Assembly: GCA_031291095.1 (NCBI GenBank)
Contig: JARLJR010000060.1
Coordinates: 1 to 37,105, forward strand
From: Legionella sp.
Lineage (GTDB): Bacteria; Pseudomonadota; Gammaproteobacteria; Legionellales; Legionellaceae
DNA length: 37,105 nucleotides
Reading direction: 5' to 3'
In this document: one piece after another, positions 25,560 through 34,415 of the stretch
Numbering within the stretch: position 1 is the stretch's first letter
How the letters are laid out: each line of letters starts with the position of its first letter
Program-made: the position numbers and the translations under genes
The notes under the pieces: model-generated
Told to the model about the DNA's origin: nothing
The model's database searches: none
The model's input: only the letters and a program-made list of their open reading frames with translations

Positions 25560-26975
25560 ATGGAATTAATACCCGTTATTTTATCAGGCGGTGAAGGCTC
25601 TAGATTATGGCCTGTTTCTCGCTTGCATCATCCTAAACCCTTTATCAAACTTAAAGACGGCCATTCATTATTGCAAAAGAATTTTTTAAAAGCGCAAGAG
25701 TTACGTGATATCAATGAAATTGTAACCGTAACCAATAAAGAGTTACTGTTTAAAACTTTAGATAATTATTCGGAATTGAACGTGCAGAACATTGCCTTGT
25801 CTTTTATTTTGGAACCTTATGCGCGTAATACCGCTTCTGCGGTAATTTCTGCCGCATTGTATATTGCGAAAAAATATGGTGAACAGGCAGTGATGCTGGT
25901 ATTACCTGCGGATCATCTGGTGAGTAATCATCAGGCATTTAAAAATGCAGTCAATGATGCATTGAGCTTAGCTTTAGATAATAAATTAGTCACCTTTGGT
26001 ATAAAACCCAATAAACCTGCAACGGAATATGGTTATATTGAAGTTGATGGTTTTCACGTGGTGCGTTTTGTTGAAAAACCTAATCAGGAAAATGCAGAAC
26101 GTTACGTAAGCGCAGGGAATTTCTTTTGGAATTCAGGCATGTTTTGTTTCAAAGCGGGCACAATACTCGACGAAGCCCAAAAGCATTGTCCGGAAATTTA
26201 TAAGGCAATAAGGCATTGTTTAGAATCTGCTTCGCAAACTAACTCTGAAGATTATTTTAAAATAACCTTACAAGATGAATCCTTTAAGCATGTTCCTGAA
26301 AATAGCGTTGATTATGCCATTTTAGAAAAATCACAGAATCTTGCCGCGGTACTTTGCGACATTAATTGGTGTGATCTGGGCTCTTGGGATGCAATGGCTA
26401 ATCTTGTTCCCCTGGATCAGCACGGCAACCAAATTGAAGCGGATGTTTTATTAAGAGGAGTATCTAACTGCTATATCAGAGGATATGATCGCCTTATCGC
26501 CGCCATTGGCCTCGATGACTTAATGATTATCGATACCCCCGATGCTTTGTTAGTTGCTGCCAAAGAACGCGCTCAAGAAGTAAAGCTTCTATATCAGGAG
26601 TTAAAAAGAGAAAATAATGAAACCTGCACGGATCATCGAATAACCTACCGCCCTTGGGGTTCCTATACCGTATTGGATAAAGGGGAAGGTTTTAAAATCA
26701 AACACATCGAAGTCAATCCCAAATCTTGCTTGAGTTTACAGATGCATCAACAGCGCAGCGAACATTGGGTGGTTGTGAGTGGTAAAGGCATTGCCCATCT
26801 GGGGGATAACGAGGTGCATATCAATGCGAACCAATCATGTTACGTACCAATTGGCTATAAGCATCAATTATCTAATCCTTATGATGAACCACTCGTATTA
26901 ATTGAAGTTCAATGCGGCAGTTATTTGGGAGAAGACGACATCGTACGTTTCGAGGATAAATACGGACGTTGTTAA
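25560..26975 (+). CDS. manC: Mannose-1-phosphate guanylyltransferase/mannose-6-phosphate isomerase
   Basis: This AlgA/ManC-type bifunctional enzyme makes GDP-mannose. The 471-residue product has the pyrophosphorylase motif LSGGEGSRLWPVSR (8-21), PKPF, LPADHLV and FVEKP, then a C-terminal cupin with the type II phosphomannose isomerase signature (RPWGSYTVLDKGEGFKIK, LSLQMHQQRSEHW, VPIGYKHQL). The His, Gln and Glu of the metal site appear present. An AGGGAG ribosome site precedes the ATG, 57 bases after the GT2 gene. GDP-mannose may feed the adjacent synthase; that link is inferred from position. Confidence 0.93.
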   Translation: MELIPVILSGGEGSRLWPVSRLHHPKPFIKLKDGHSLLQKNFLKAQELRDINEIVTVTNKELLFKTLDNYSELNVQNIALSFILEPYARNTASAVISAALYIAKKYGEQAVMLVLPADHLVSNHQAFKNAVNDALSLALDNKLVTFGIKPNKPATEYGYIEVDGFHVVRFVEKPNQENAERYVSAGNFFWNSGMFCFKAGTILDEAQKHCPEIYKAIRHCLESASQTNSEDYFKITLQDESFKHVPENSVDYAILEKSQNLAAVLCDINWCDLGSWDAMANLVPLDQHGNQIEADVLLRGVSNCYIRGYDRLIAAIGLDDLMIIDTPDALLVAAKERAQEVKLLYQELKRENNETCTDHRITYRPWGSYTVLDKGEGFKIKHIEVNPKSCLSLQMHQQRSEHWVVVSGKGIAHLGDNEVHINANQSCYVPIGYKHQLSNPYDEPLVLIEVQCGSYLGEDDIVRFEDKYGRC

Positions 26976-27077
26976 CTCCTCAGAAGGAGCATTGGTGCGG
27001 CGCAGTGTAATCACGGTTTTCAACCGAAAGCTGCGTATCCAAAGGAGTTACAACCCCACCAAGAACTGTTCAGCAAG

Positions 27078-27107
27078 TTGACATATTGTGCTCTATTTGC
27101 ATATAAT
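27078..27107 (+). promoter_or_regulatory. Consensus sigma-70 promoter of the LRR gene
   Basis: A perfect -35 TTGACA (27078-27083) and a perfect -10 TATAAT (27102-27107) are 18 bases apart. Transcription should start near 27114, giving a leader of about 95 bases before the ATG at 27208. Confidence 0.8.
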
Positions 27108-27207
27108 TGGCGCAATTTGATTTAATCTTTGCTCGTCAACGCGCCTGGTTTTCGCAGAGCATCGCTAAAAACATACATTAAATTTACGGTTATAAGAGAG
27201 AAAGATC

Positions 27208-28296
27208 ATGATGCTAAGTGATGATAAAACGATATTGGTCAAAGTTTCTAATGAAGACATCAGACCAGATGGCTCTTTTGATATACCTGACAGTGTTACA
27301 CGGATTAAATCCAGGGCATTTTTCGCCTGCGATGCCTTGAAGGCTATTACTATTCCTTCTAACGTCACCAAGATTGGCGCTCATGCATTTAAACGATGCT
27401 TTGGGTTGCAGATTATCCAACTCCCTGCAACAGCCATCCAAATAGATAATACTGCATTTTTTGGATGTGAAGGCGTGCATACAGTCGTGATTTATGGCAC
27501 TGATGATAATTTGAAAGAACAGGTTATTAAACAGTTATCTTCGAGGTGGGGTGATAAAATCATTTCAGTGGAACACGCTGAGGATGCCTTTCAATTCATT
27601 AAGGAACGACTGTCAAGCGTAGAACGAGCCCCAGAAATAAATCCACTGTATCTCTTTTTAAATAAAGACGCTTCTACTACCAAGAGGAAAAACAGTGCTG
27701 AGCAAGTAGAATATGGTCGGCTTCCCGATGACATGTTTCATCATATAAACACCTTCCTTGGGAATGATAATATACATTATCGGCGTGCGGGAATGCTCAT
27801 GTACCGTGAACCTCTTCCCAAAAATGTAGGGGAAATAGAAGCATATAAAGTTAAATTGGAAAATATCGTTCACCATGCCATTGAAGAACCGCTGCAATTA
27901 CACGCGCGTTTTAGACAGCAGCTGAAGGACATTCTAACCAGTGAGAAAATCCTAAGGGCAGATGGACATATCGATGCTGCCGATGCAATGCACGAGCTTT
28001 TTCAAAAAGTATATGCAAGCTATAAGGCTAATTATTCCAGCAATACAATTCGCTTCTTAAAAGAAAGCAGCACAGCAATAAATGAAACGCGTACCCGATT
28101 AAATGATAACAATGCTTTAAACTATCCAGCCGCAATAGTAGCCACTTTTTTTGGTCGTGGGGTTGTTCGCTTTGTTGATGATGGATATAAACTGATTACC
28201 GGAACACGACACGGATTTTTCCAATCTATTAACACAGAAAGCATCGATGCGCTTGAAGATGGACTAGAGAGTATCGCAAAAGTTCAACCACAGTAG
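27208..28296 (+). CDS. BspA-type leucine-rich-repeat protein with F-box-like segment, candidate effector
   Basis: The 362-residue protein starts with about three BspA/LRR_5 repeats (24-97; pattern IPDSVTRIKSRAFFACDALKAITIP, then KIGAHAFKRCFGLQIIQLP). After a linker, RLPDDMFHHINTFLG (171-185) resembles the start of an F-box, the motif by which eukaryotic proteins bind Skp1. The rest (about 190-362) is helical with no recognised domain; the tail is acidic (DALEDGLES). There is no signal peptide. Eukaryote-like architecture and the tail suggest a Dot/Icm substrate, by inference. A GAGAGAAAG stretch precedes the ATG; the next codon is also ATG. It is a single-gene unit behind a consensus promoter. 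Confidence 0.7.
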   Translation: MMLSDDKTILVKVSNEDIRPDGSFDIPDSVTRIKSRAFFACDALKAITIPSNVTKIGAHAFKRCFGLQIIQLPATAIQIDNTAFFGCEGVHTVVIYGTDDNLKEQVIKQLSSRWGDKIISVEHAEDAFQFIKERLSSVERAPEINPLYLFLNKDASTTKRKNSAEQVEYGRLPDDMFHHINTFLGNDNIHYRRAGMLMYREPLPKNVGEIEAYKVKLENIVHHAIEEPLQLHARFRQQLKDILTSEKILRADGHIDAADAMHELFQKVYASYKANYSSNTIRFLKESSTAINETRTRLNDNNALNYPAAIVATFFGRGVVRFVDDGYKLITGTRHGFFQSINTESIDALEDGLESIAKVQPQ

Positions 28297-28333
28297 TGTT
28301 AATACGTATCTGTCACGGGACTAAACTAGTGTT

Positions 28334-28364
28334 TATCCAGGCCGAATCTAATGTGGCCTGGATA
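28334..28364. terminator. Hairpin between convergent genes
   Basis: TATCCAGGCC (28334-28343) and GGCCTGGATA (28355-28364) are a perfect 10-bp inverted repeat with an 11-base loop. It lies between the converging LRR and DUF1841 genes. Neither side has a T-run, so it is a weak intrinsic terminator at best. Confidence 0.45.
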
Positions 28365-28409
28365 TAATGCAGTGTAAATCCGGGAGCCATGAGCGCCGCG
28401 AATTCACTA

Positions 28410-28835
28410 TTATAAGTTAGATAAAGTCGTCAAATAATCCTGCTCATCGGGCGGTAAATTATTCTTCTGCGCACGCCATAAACATTCAGCCAATTGCTCC
28501 ATCATTAAATGTTCTACTGCCAAAGGATCAGCATATTTCTTTAATAAAAGCTGATAGATAGCATTGATTCCCGCGGGGCGATCAATCGCTATTTGTTCAC
28601 GAATCCCTAGATGTAACCCCATATGTAAAAATGGATTTGTTTCCCCAAGCTCTGGATAATAAGACTGTTGTTGAAACTTATTCTGATTTTCAATGGTCGT
28701 ATGATATTCAGGATGTGCCAATATGACCTGCACAATTTCATTTTCTAAAGGGGTCAAAGGTTTTTTCTGCTGATATTTTTCCCAACTGTTAAAAAACATT
28801 TGTCGGGTTTCTTGAATGGTATCGCCGTAAAACAT
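28410..28835 (-). CDS. DUF1841 family protein
   Basis: The 141-residue cytoplasmic protein matches the DUF1841 family seen in beta- and gammaproteobacteria: ETNPFLHMGLHLGIREQIAID (about 75-95) is its signature, and a His-rich surface is apparent. It is mostly helical. No function is established for the family. It is a lone gene on the minus strand, convergent with the LRR gene. Upstream (28836-29104) there is only repeat-like sequence. Confidence 0.85.
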   Translation of the reverse strand: MFYGDTIQETRQMFFNSWEKYQQKKPLTPLENEIVQVILAHPEYHTTIENQNKFQQQSYYPELGETNPFLHMGLHLGIREQIAIDRPAGINAIYQLLLKKYADPLAVEHLMMEQLAECLWRAQKNNLPPDEQDYLTTLSNL

Positions 28836-28922
28836 GATTGCTTTAAATCGCTAGGAAAAGACCGAGTGTAACGGAATAAAATCAGAACAACAATGATTGT
28901 TTATTGATGAGTTGTACACGGA

Positions 28923-28962
28923 CACGCCATCCCGAACACAGTGAGGTAGCCCCTGAGTGCCC
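28923..28962. repeat. Fragment of dispersed GTCATCCCGAACACAGTGAGG-type repeat
   Basis: CCATCCCGAACACAGTGAGG at 28927-28946 and flanking bases match the end of an intergenic repeat type widespread in Legionella and other bacteria. It seems to be a truncated copy. The rest of 28836-29104 shows no gene. Confidence 0.4.
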
Positions 28963-29104
28963 CATTAAGCATAAATAGTTGCATTGTTTTTGGTAAATAA
29001 GTTGACACTAATCGGTGCTTATGAGATATTCACTCTGCGAGGTTGGACTTGCTATGTGTCATTCCACTGGGTCAATTGGCGACACACTGATTGGCCCTTT
29101 CTAT

Positions 29105-29740
29105 TTATTGTCGTTCTAATAATTCCAAAATCAGATTCATCCCATCAGCACCTAATTTAATACCAATCATCATCATCAATAAACCACTAATTAATTCAAT
29201 TCCTTTCCATACCGTATCTCGTGCTAAAACATCGGAAAAATATCGGGCAGTAAAGGTTAATGAGCTAAACCAAATGAAACTGGAAGTAATTACCCCCATT
29301 AAGAAATAGAGCTCTTGGTCAGGATATTCACTGCTGCCACCTCCAATTATGACTAGCGAGTCGATAATGGCATGGGGATTTAGTAAACTAAAGCCTAACG
29401 CCAGGAGGATGATTTGGGTTTTGTTATGGGGTTGCAGTGTATGTTCCGTTGTCTTTTCTGGTTCAATAAAGGCATTTTTTAGTGCTTTTAATGCGTAAAA
29501 TAGTAAGAACGCGCAACCAAAAAACATCAGCCAGACTTGCAGCATCGGGCGTAGTGCAAGTAATTCATGCAATCCAGTAATACTGGCGCAGATTAAAATT
29601 AAATCGCAGATAAAACAAATCACCGCCGAAAGCAGTGCGTGATTTTTACGGGCACCTTGTTTGATTAAAAAAACATTCTGTGGACCCAACGCAATGATTA
29701 GTGATAAGCCCAAAAGTAGGCCATTAAGATAAACAAACAT
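29105..29740 (-). CDS. LysE/ArgO family amino-acid exporter
   Basis: The 211-residue inner-membrane protein has about six hydrophobic segments and the family signature LGLSLIIALGPQNVFLIKQG near the N-terminus, plus GFSLLNPHAIIDSLVIIGG in the middle. LysE/ArgO exporters release arginine or lysine. ATG at 29740 gives the usual length and N-terminus; a longer form from 29788 would add 16 residues. There is no good ribosome site at either. It is divergent from the cytochrome c gene. Confidence 0.88.
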   Translation of the reverse strand: MFVYLNGLLLGLSLIIALGPQNVFLIKQGARKNHALLSAVICFICDLILICASITGLHELLALRPMLQVWLMFFGCAFLLFYALKALKNAFIEPEKTTEHTLQPHNKTQIILLALGFSLLNPHAIIDSLVIIGGGSSEYPDQELYFLMGVITSSFIWFSSLTFTARYFSDVLARDTVWKGIELISGLLMMMIGIKLGADGMNLILELLERQ

Positions 29741-29782
29741 AGTCAAACAAGTTAAATAAACAGGAAGATCACGATTATAACA

Positions 29783-29810
29783 TTGCAACTTATCCGTTGT
29801 AGAGTATAAA
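29783..29810 (+). promoter_or_regulatory. Probable sigma-70 promoter of the cytochrome/cox locus
   Basis: TTGCAA (29783-29788) and TATAAA (29805-29810) are 16 bases apart, about 62 bases before the GTG start of the tetrahaem cytochrome. Each box is near consensus. Confidence 0.5.
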
Positions 29811-29872
29811 ATGCCTCGGTTATTCTATCTCCTTATGAGAAGCGTGCAAAATAAGAACAAATAGGAGGGGGC

Positions 29873-31417
29873 GTGGGCTCTTTGTTACTAAGAAAGCTAA
29901 CTATTGCTGCAACTGCGGCAGTGTTAGGCATGATGGGTCAATTATTACAAGCTGAAACTGTGACTGCATCGCAGAAGTTATCGGTTATCGATGGTTATTA
30001 CCCTGCTTATCCACCTACTGCTCCAGCTGAAGGTGCGCAACAAGAATTAATTAAGAAAGGGGAATACCTTTCTAAAATGGGCGACTGCATTTCCTGTCAT
30101 ACTGATGTGCATGCTGGGACTCCTGCTTATGCCGGTGGGTTGCCTATAGAAACTCCTTTTGGAACCTTCTATAGTCCTAATATCACTCCAGATAAAGAAA
30201 CTGGTATCGGTAAGTGGACCGAACAGGATTTTATTCGCGCATTGAAAGACGGGCATAATCCTAAGGGTGAAAATTTCTTCCCCGTTTTCCCTTACTACTA
30301 TTTTTCTTTAGTTACTGAAGAAGATGCTCGTGCATTATATGCTTATTTCATGAGCTTGCCCGCAGTGCATCAAAAAAATAAATCCTTACCATTCCCTTTT
30401 AATGTTCCTGGCGCTCGTCTTAGTTTATGGGGATGGAACTTATTGTTCTTCTATCCGGAAAACCGTGACTTTACCTATGATAAGACTCAGTCGCCAGAGT
30501 GGAACCGAGGTAGATACATTGTTGATGGCCTAGGTCACTGCAGCATGTGTCATACACCCTTGAACCCATTTGGGGCTCCTAAGAATAAATATTACTTAAC
30601 TGGTGCCTTCATTGATGGTTTTTGGGCTCCTAATATTACTAAATTCGGTTTGGAGTCAGCGAGCCATGAAGAAGTGGCTGATGTATTCAAAAAGAATCAG
30701 TTGATTAATAACGCCGGCCCAGTCGCAGGCCCGATGGCTGAAGTAAATCATAACAGTATGATGTATCTGACTGATGCCGATATAATGGCTGTTGCGACCT
30801 ACCTTAAAACCGTAGACACGAAAGACCCCTTAGGTGTACCACCCTCTAACGCTGCTCCAACCTTGGAACGCGGTAAGAAAGTCTATTTCACTGCCTGTGT
30901 GATTTGTCACCAGGATGGAGAAATGAGCGCGCCGCTTCTCGGTGATGCAGTAAACTGGTATTCACGTTTGAAGCTGAGTGGGTTAACGGGCTTGTATCGT
31001 CGTGCAATTCATGGATATAACTCCATGCCAGTTAAAGGTGCTTGTGTTACCTGTTCGGATAATGATGTTATTTCTGCAGTGGATTATATTCTTAATGAAT
31101 CACTGACACGTGCTGAATTAGCTGATCTTAAATCTGGGGGCGCTGCGAAATATCCTGCCAATGGTGCGGATATTTACAATGAAAACTGTGCTACTTGCCA
31201 TAACGAAGGTAAGGGTGGGGCTCCTAAAATTGGAGACAAAAAAGCGTGGAAGCCTTTGATCGCTAAAAATATGGATGTATTGATTGGAAATACCATGACT
31301 GGGAAAAATCATCCCAAAAATGGTGGCTGTAAACAATGTACAGGTGGTGAAGTAATTGAAGCCATTAAGTACATGATCAGTAAATCTAAAACTGAAGGTA
31401 ATTATTCATTGTGGTAG
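29873..31417 (+). CDS. Tetrahaem cytochrome c (two Adh-type and two c5-type domains)
   Basis: The 514-residue periplasmic protein has a signal peptide (to about residue 27) and four CxxCH motifs at 72-76, 223-227, 342-346 and 439-443. The first two domains resemble the cytochrome subunits of alcohol/gluconate dehydrogenases (GTFYSPNITPDKETGIGKW). The last two resemble cytochrome c5; the extra Cys pairs 391/394 and 486/489 (CVTC, CKQC) fit the c5 disulfide, not lost haem sites. It starts with GTG behind GGAGGGGG. It lies just upstream of coxB and probably donates electrons to the oxidase. Confidence 0.87.
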   Translation: MGSLLLRKLTIAATAAVLGMMGQLLQAETVTASQKLSVIDGYYPAYPPTAPAEGAQQELIKKGEYLSKMGDCISCHTDVHAGTPAYAGGLPIETPFGTFYSPNITPDKETGIGKWTEQDFIRALKDGHNPKGENFFPVFPYYYFSLVTEEDARALYAYFMSLPAVHQKNKSLPFPFNVPGARLSLWGWNLLFFYPENRDFTYDKTQSPEWNRGRYIVDGLGHCSMCHTPLNPFGAPKNKYYLTGAFIDGFWAPNITKFGLESASHEEVADVFKKNQLINNAGPVAGPMAEVNHNSMMYLTDADIMAVATYLKTVDTKDPLGVPPSNAAPTLERGKKVYFTACVICHQDGEMSAPLLGDAVNWYSRLKLSGLTGLYRRAIHGYNSMPVKGACVTCSDNDVISAVDYILNESLTRAELADLKSGGAAKYPANGADIYNENCATCHNEGKGGAPKIGDKKAWKPLIAKNMDVLIGNTMTGKNHPKNGGCKQCTGGEVIEAIKYMISKSKTEGNYSLW

Positions 31418-31446
31418 AAATGAAGCCTTGAAAGGGGCTTACTGCC

Positions 31447-31473
31447 GTCGTAGTCTGGCATCCAGGCTACGAC
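31447..31473. repeat. Hairpin repeat between cytochrome c and coxB genes
   Basis: GTCGTAGTCTGG (31447-31458) and CCAGGCTACGAC (31462-31473) form a 12-bp stem with one mismatch and a 3-base loop. The GTAGCCTGGATGCCAG-type sequence is a common intergenic repeat. No T-run follows; it may lower read-through into coxB or set differential expression. Confidence 0.55.
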
Positions 31474-31570
31474 AAAGTTGACGTCATTAACTAATCGCAG
31501 TAAGTACATTACCGAAGTAGGTATTAAATCGCCAGGCTTGCTTGGCTTCTTGATAAGATGAGGAATTGGG

Positions 31571-32779
31571 ATGTTAAACAGGTTACCTATCTGTAGATTA
31601 ATAGCAATGCTTGGGGCATTGATAGCTGGGCAGCCAGTCTTTGCCACTGCGGCAAACAATTGGCAGTTAAATATGAGTCAGGGTGTGACCCCTATTAGTC
31701 GGGACGTTTACAACCTGCATATGGTGTGTATGGCAGTTTGTGCCATTATTGGGGTTGTGGTATTTGGTGTGATGATCTATTCGTTAATTCATCACCGAAA
31801 ATCTAAGGGTTATAAGGCTGCCTCATTCCATGATAACCCACGGCTAGAGCTTATTTGGTCGATTATTCCTTTTCTAATTCTTGTAGGATTAGCGGTACCA
31901 GCTACTCGAGTTTTAATTCGTATGGATGACACCAGGCAATCAGAACTTACTGTGAAAATTGTTGGTTATCAGTGGCGTTGGCAATATGAGTATTTAGATC
32001 AAGGCATTAGTTACTTCAGTACCTTATCGACTCCTTTATCTCAAATCCAAAACAAACAAGCTAAAAATGAGTGGTATCTTTTAGAAGTAGATAAACCATT
32101 AGTTGTGCCTGTACATAAAAAAATTCGTTTCTTAGTTACCTCCAATGATGTAATCCATTCTTGGTGGGTTCCCGATTTAGGAATTAAACGCGATGCAATC
32201 CCAGGATTTATGTATGAAGCATGGGCAACCATTGAAAAACCAGGCGTGTATCGTGGTCAATGTGCTGAGCTTTGTGGGATTAATCATGGCTTTATGCCAA
32301 TTGTTGTTGAAGCCGTAAGCCAAGCCGACTTTGATAAGTGGGTTGCTGCGCAAACCTTAAAACAAGATAAGTACACAAGCGAAGAGGCGCAACCAGCGGC
32401 GCAAAAAGTAATGCAACGTAATGAACTCATGACTTTGGGACAACATAAGTACGAGCAGCTATGCGCTGCCTGTCATCGTGTTGATGGAAAAGGCTTGCCG
32501 CCAATGTATCCTGCACTTAAAGGCAGTTCGGTTGCTGTAGGTAATCCTATTTCACGTCACATTAATATTATCTTAAATGGTATCCCTGGTTCTGCAATGC
32601 AAGGTTATAAAGATCAATTAAGTGATGATGAAGTTGCAGCGATCGCAACCTACGAGCGTAATGCTTGGGCTAATAATACGAACGATCTTATCCAACCTGC
32701 AGACGTGGCTGCAGAGCGGCAGAATGCGAATAAACAACCAACCATGGTGAATAAAGTTAACGCTGGAGGTTTAAAATGA
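31571..32779 (+). CDS. coxB: Cytochrome c oxidase subunit II with fused cytochrome c domain
   Basis: The 402-residue subunit carries CuA. A signal peptide and two membrane helices (about 46-72 and 93-112) precede the cupredoxin domain with HSWWVPDLGIKRD (196-208) and GQCAELCGINHGFM (229-242); His196, Cys231, Cys235, His239 and Met242 fit the CuA ligands. A C-terminal cytochrome c domain with CAACH (298-302) makes this a caa3-type subunit. Its start has GAGGAA, and coxA starts in its stop codon (ATGA). Confidence 0.96.
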   Translation: MLNRLPICRLIAMLGALIAGQPVFATAANNWQLNMSQGVTPISRDVYNLHMVCMAVCAIIGVVVFGVMIYSLIHHRKSKGYKAASFHDNPRLELIWSIIPFLILVGLAVPATRVLIRMDDTRQSELTVKIVGYQWRWQYEYLDQGISYFSTLSTPLSQIQNKQAKNEWYLLEVDKPLVVPVHKKIRFLVTSNDVIHSWWVPDLGIKRDAIPGFMYEAWATIEKPGVYRGQCAELCGINHGFMPIVVEAVSQADFDKWVAAQTLKQDKYTSEEAQPAAQKVMQRNELMTLGQHKYEQLCAACHRVDGKGLPPMYPALKGSSVAVGNPISRHINIILNGIPGSAMQGYKDQLSDDEVAAIATYERNAWANNTNDLIQPADVAAERQNANKQPTMVNKVNAGGLK

Positions 32780-34395
32780 GTTATACGATAGCGCATGACG
32801 ATGATCATCACGATGATCATGGCCCTGAGCAAGGTAAAGGTGTTTCGGGTTTTATAAAGCGCTGGCTTTTTACAACCAACCATAAAGATATTGGTACTCT
32901 TTATCTGTGGTTAGCCTTATTCAGCTTTTTTGTTGCTGGGGCTATGGCTTTAGTAATTCGTGCGGAGCTATTTCAACCTGGCCACCGTTTTGTTGATCCA
33001 AACTTCTTTAACCAAATGACTACGTTACATGGTTTGGTCATGTTATTTGGCGTGGTAATGCCTGCATTCACCGGGATGGCAAACTGGCAAATCCCCATGA
33101 TGATTGGCGCGCCAGATATGGCTTTACCACGGTTGAACAACTGGAGCTTCTGGATTTTACCTTTTGCTTTTGCTTTGTTGTTTTCGACCATGTTTCATAG
33201 CGGCGGCGGACCTAACTTCGGTTGGACCATGTACGCACCTTTATCCACCAAATATGCGCCACCTAGCACCGACTTTATGATCTTCTCCATCCATATGATG
33301 GGTTTATCATCGATTATGGGTTCGATTAATATTATTGCAACTATATTAAATCTGCGTGCACCTGGCATGACACTGATGAAAATGCCAATGTTCGTATGGA
33401 CTTGGTTGATCACCGCATTCTTATTGATTGCTATCATGCCTGTATTAGCGGGTGCGGTTACTATGATGCTGGCGGATCGTCACTTCGGCACCAGCTTCTT
33501 TAGTGCAGCAGGGGGCGGAGATCCTATATTATTCCAACACGTTTTCTGGTTCTTTGGACATCCTGAAGTTTATGTATTGATATTACCTGCTTTTGGCGTT
33601 ATTTCTGAAATTATTCCTACCTTCAGTCGTAAGCCATTATTTGGTTACCACTTTATGGTTTATGCAACCGTAAGTATTGCAGTACTGTCATTTATTGTTT
33701 GGGCACACCATATGTTTACCTCAGGGATTCCTTTGGGGGCCGAGCTATTTTTCATGTATACCACTATGTTAATTGCAGTACCGACTGGTATTAAAGTATT
33801 TAACTGGGTAAGTACCATGTTTAAAGGGGCGATGAGTTTTGAAACCCCGATGTTGTTTGCTTTAGCATTTGTATTCTTGTTCACCATTGGTGGATTTACC
33901 GGCTTGATGTTGGCATTAGTGCCTGCGGATTACCAATATCAGGACAGCTATTTCGTTGTAGCGCACTTCCATTACGTACTTGTTCCAGGGGCTATCTTTT
34001 CTCTGGTTGCTGCAGCCTATTATTGGTTGCCGAAGTGGACAGGTCATATGTACAACGAGTGTCTTGGTAAATGGCACTTCTGGTTGTCGGTAATTTCAGT
34101 TAACTTGGCATTCTTCCCGATGCATTTCTTAGGTTTAGCAGGCATGCCACGCCGAATCCCTGATTATGCATTACAGTTCACCAACTTTAATATGATGGCA
34201 ACTGTTGGTGCCTTTATTTTTGGATTTTCGCAATTACTGTTTTTATACAACATTATTGCAACAGTAAGAAAGAAAGGAACTAAGAAGGATCTAGCTACTT
34301 CTCAAGTTTGGGAAGGCGCGCAAGGCTTAGAGTGGACCTTACCTTCACCTCCACCATACCATACATTTACAACACCACCTCAGTTGAATGTATAG
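32776..34395 (+). CDS. coxA: Cytochrome c oxidase subunit I
   Basis: The catalytic subunit holds haem a and the haem a3-CuB centre and pumps protons. The 539-residue product has twelve or so hydrophobic helices, MTTLHGLVMLFG with the haem a His, the CuB/cross-link motif WFFGHPEVYVLILPAFG, the AHHMFTSG His pair, and HFHYVLVPGA with the haem ligands near the C-terminal part. The N-terminus is rich in His and Asp (HDDDHHDDHG), which may bind metal. It overlaps coxB by 4 bases. Confidence 0.97.
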   Translation: MSYTIAHDDDHHDDHGPEQGKGVSGFIKRWLFTTNHKDIGTLYLWLALFSFFVAGAMALVIRAELFQPGHRFVDPNFFNQMTTLHGLVMLFGVVMPAFTGMANWQIPMMIGAPDMALPRLNNWSFWILPFAFALLFSTMFHSGGGPNFGWTMYAPLSTKYAPPSTDFMIFSIHMMGLSSIMGSINIIATILNLRAPGMTLMKMPMFVWTWLITAFLLIAIMPVLAGAVTMMLADRHFGTSFFSAAGGGDPILFQHVFWFFGHPEVYVLILPAFGVISEIIPTFSRKPLFGYHFMVYATVSIAVLSFIVWAHHMFTSGIPLGAELFFMYTTMLIAVPTGIKVFNWVSTMFKGAMSFETPMLFALAFVFLFTIGGFTGLMLALVPADYQYQDSYFVVAHFHYVLVPGAIFSLVAAAYYWLPKWTGHMYNECLGKWHFWLSVISVNLAFFPMHFLGLAGMPRRIPDYALQFTNFNMMATVGAFIFGFSQLLFLYNIIATVRKKGTKKDLATSQVWEGAQGLEWTLPSPPPYHTFTTPPQLNV

Positions 34396-34415
34396 TTTTT
34401 TAGAGTATATGTTGT

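Noticed and set aside
29005-29035. TTGACA plus a GATATT box suggesting a promoter for a small RNA
   Set aside because: The -10 match is poor and no gene, hairpin or conserved sequence follows on that strand.
29873-31417. Two apparent broken haem motifs (CVTC-Ser, CKQC-Thr) in the tetrahaem cytochrome
   Set aside because: Their place after the c5-type domains and the surrounding GACVTCSDNDVISAVDYI pattern match the conserved Cys pair of cytochrome c5, so they are more likely disulfides than lost haem sites.
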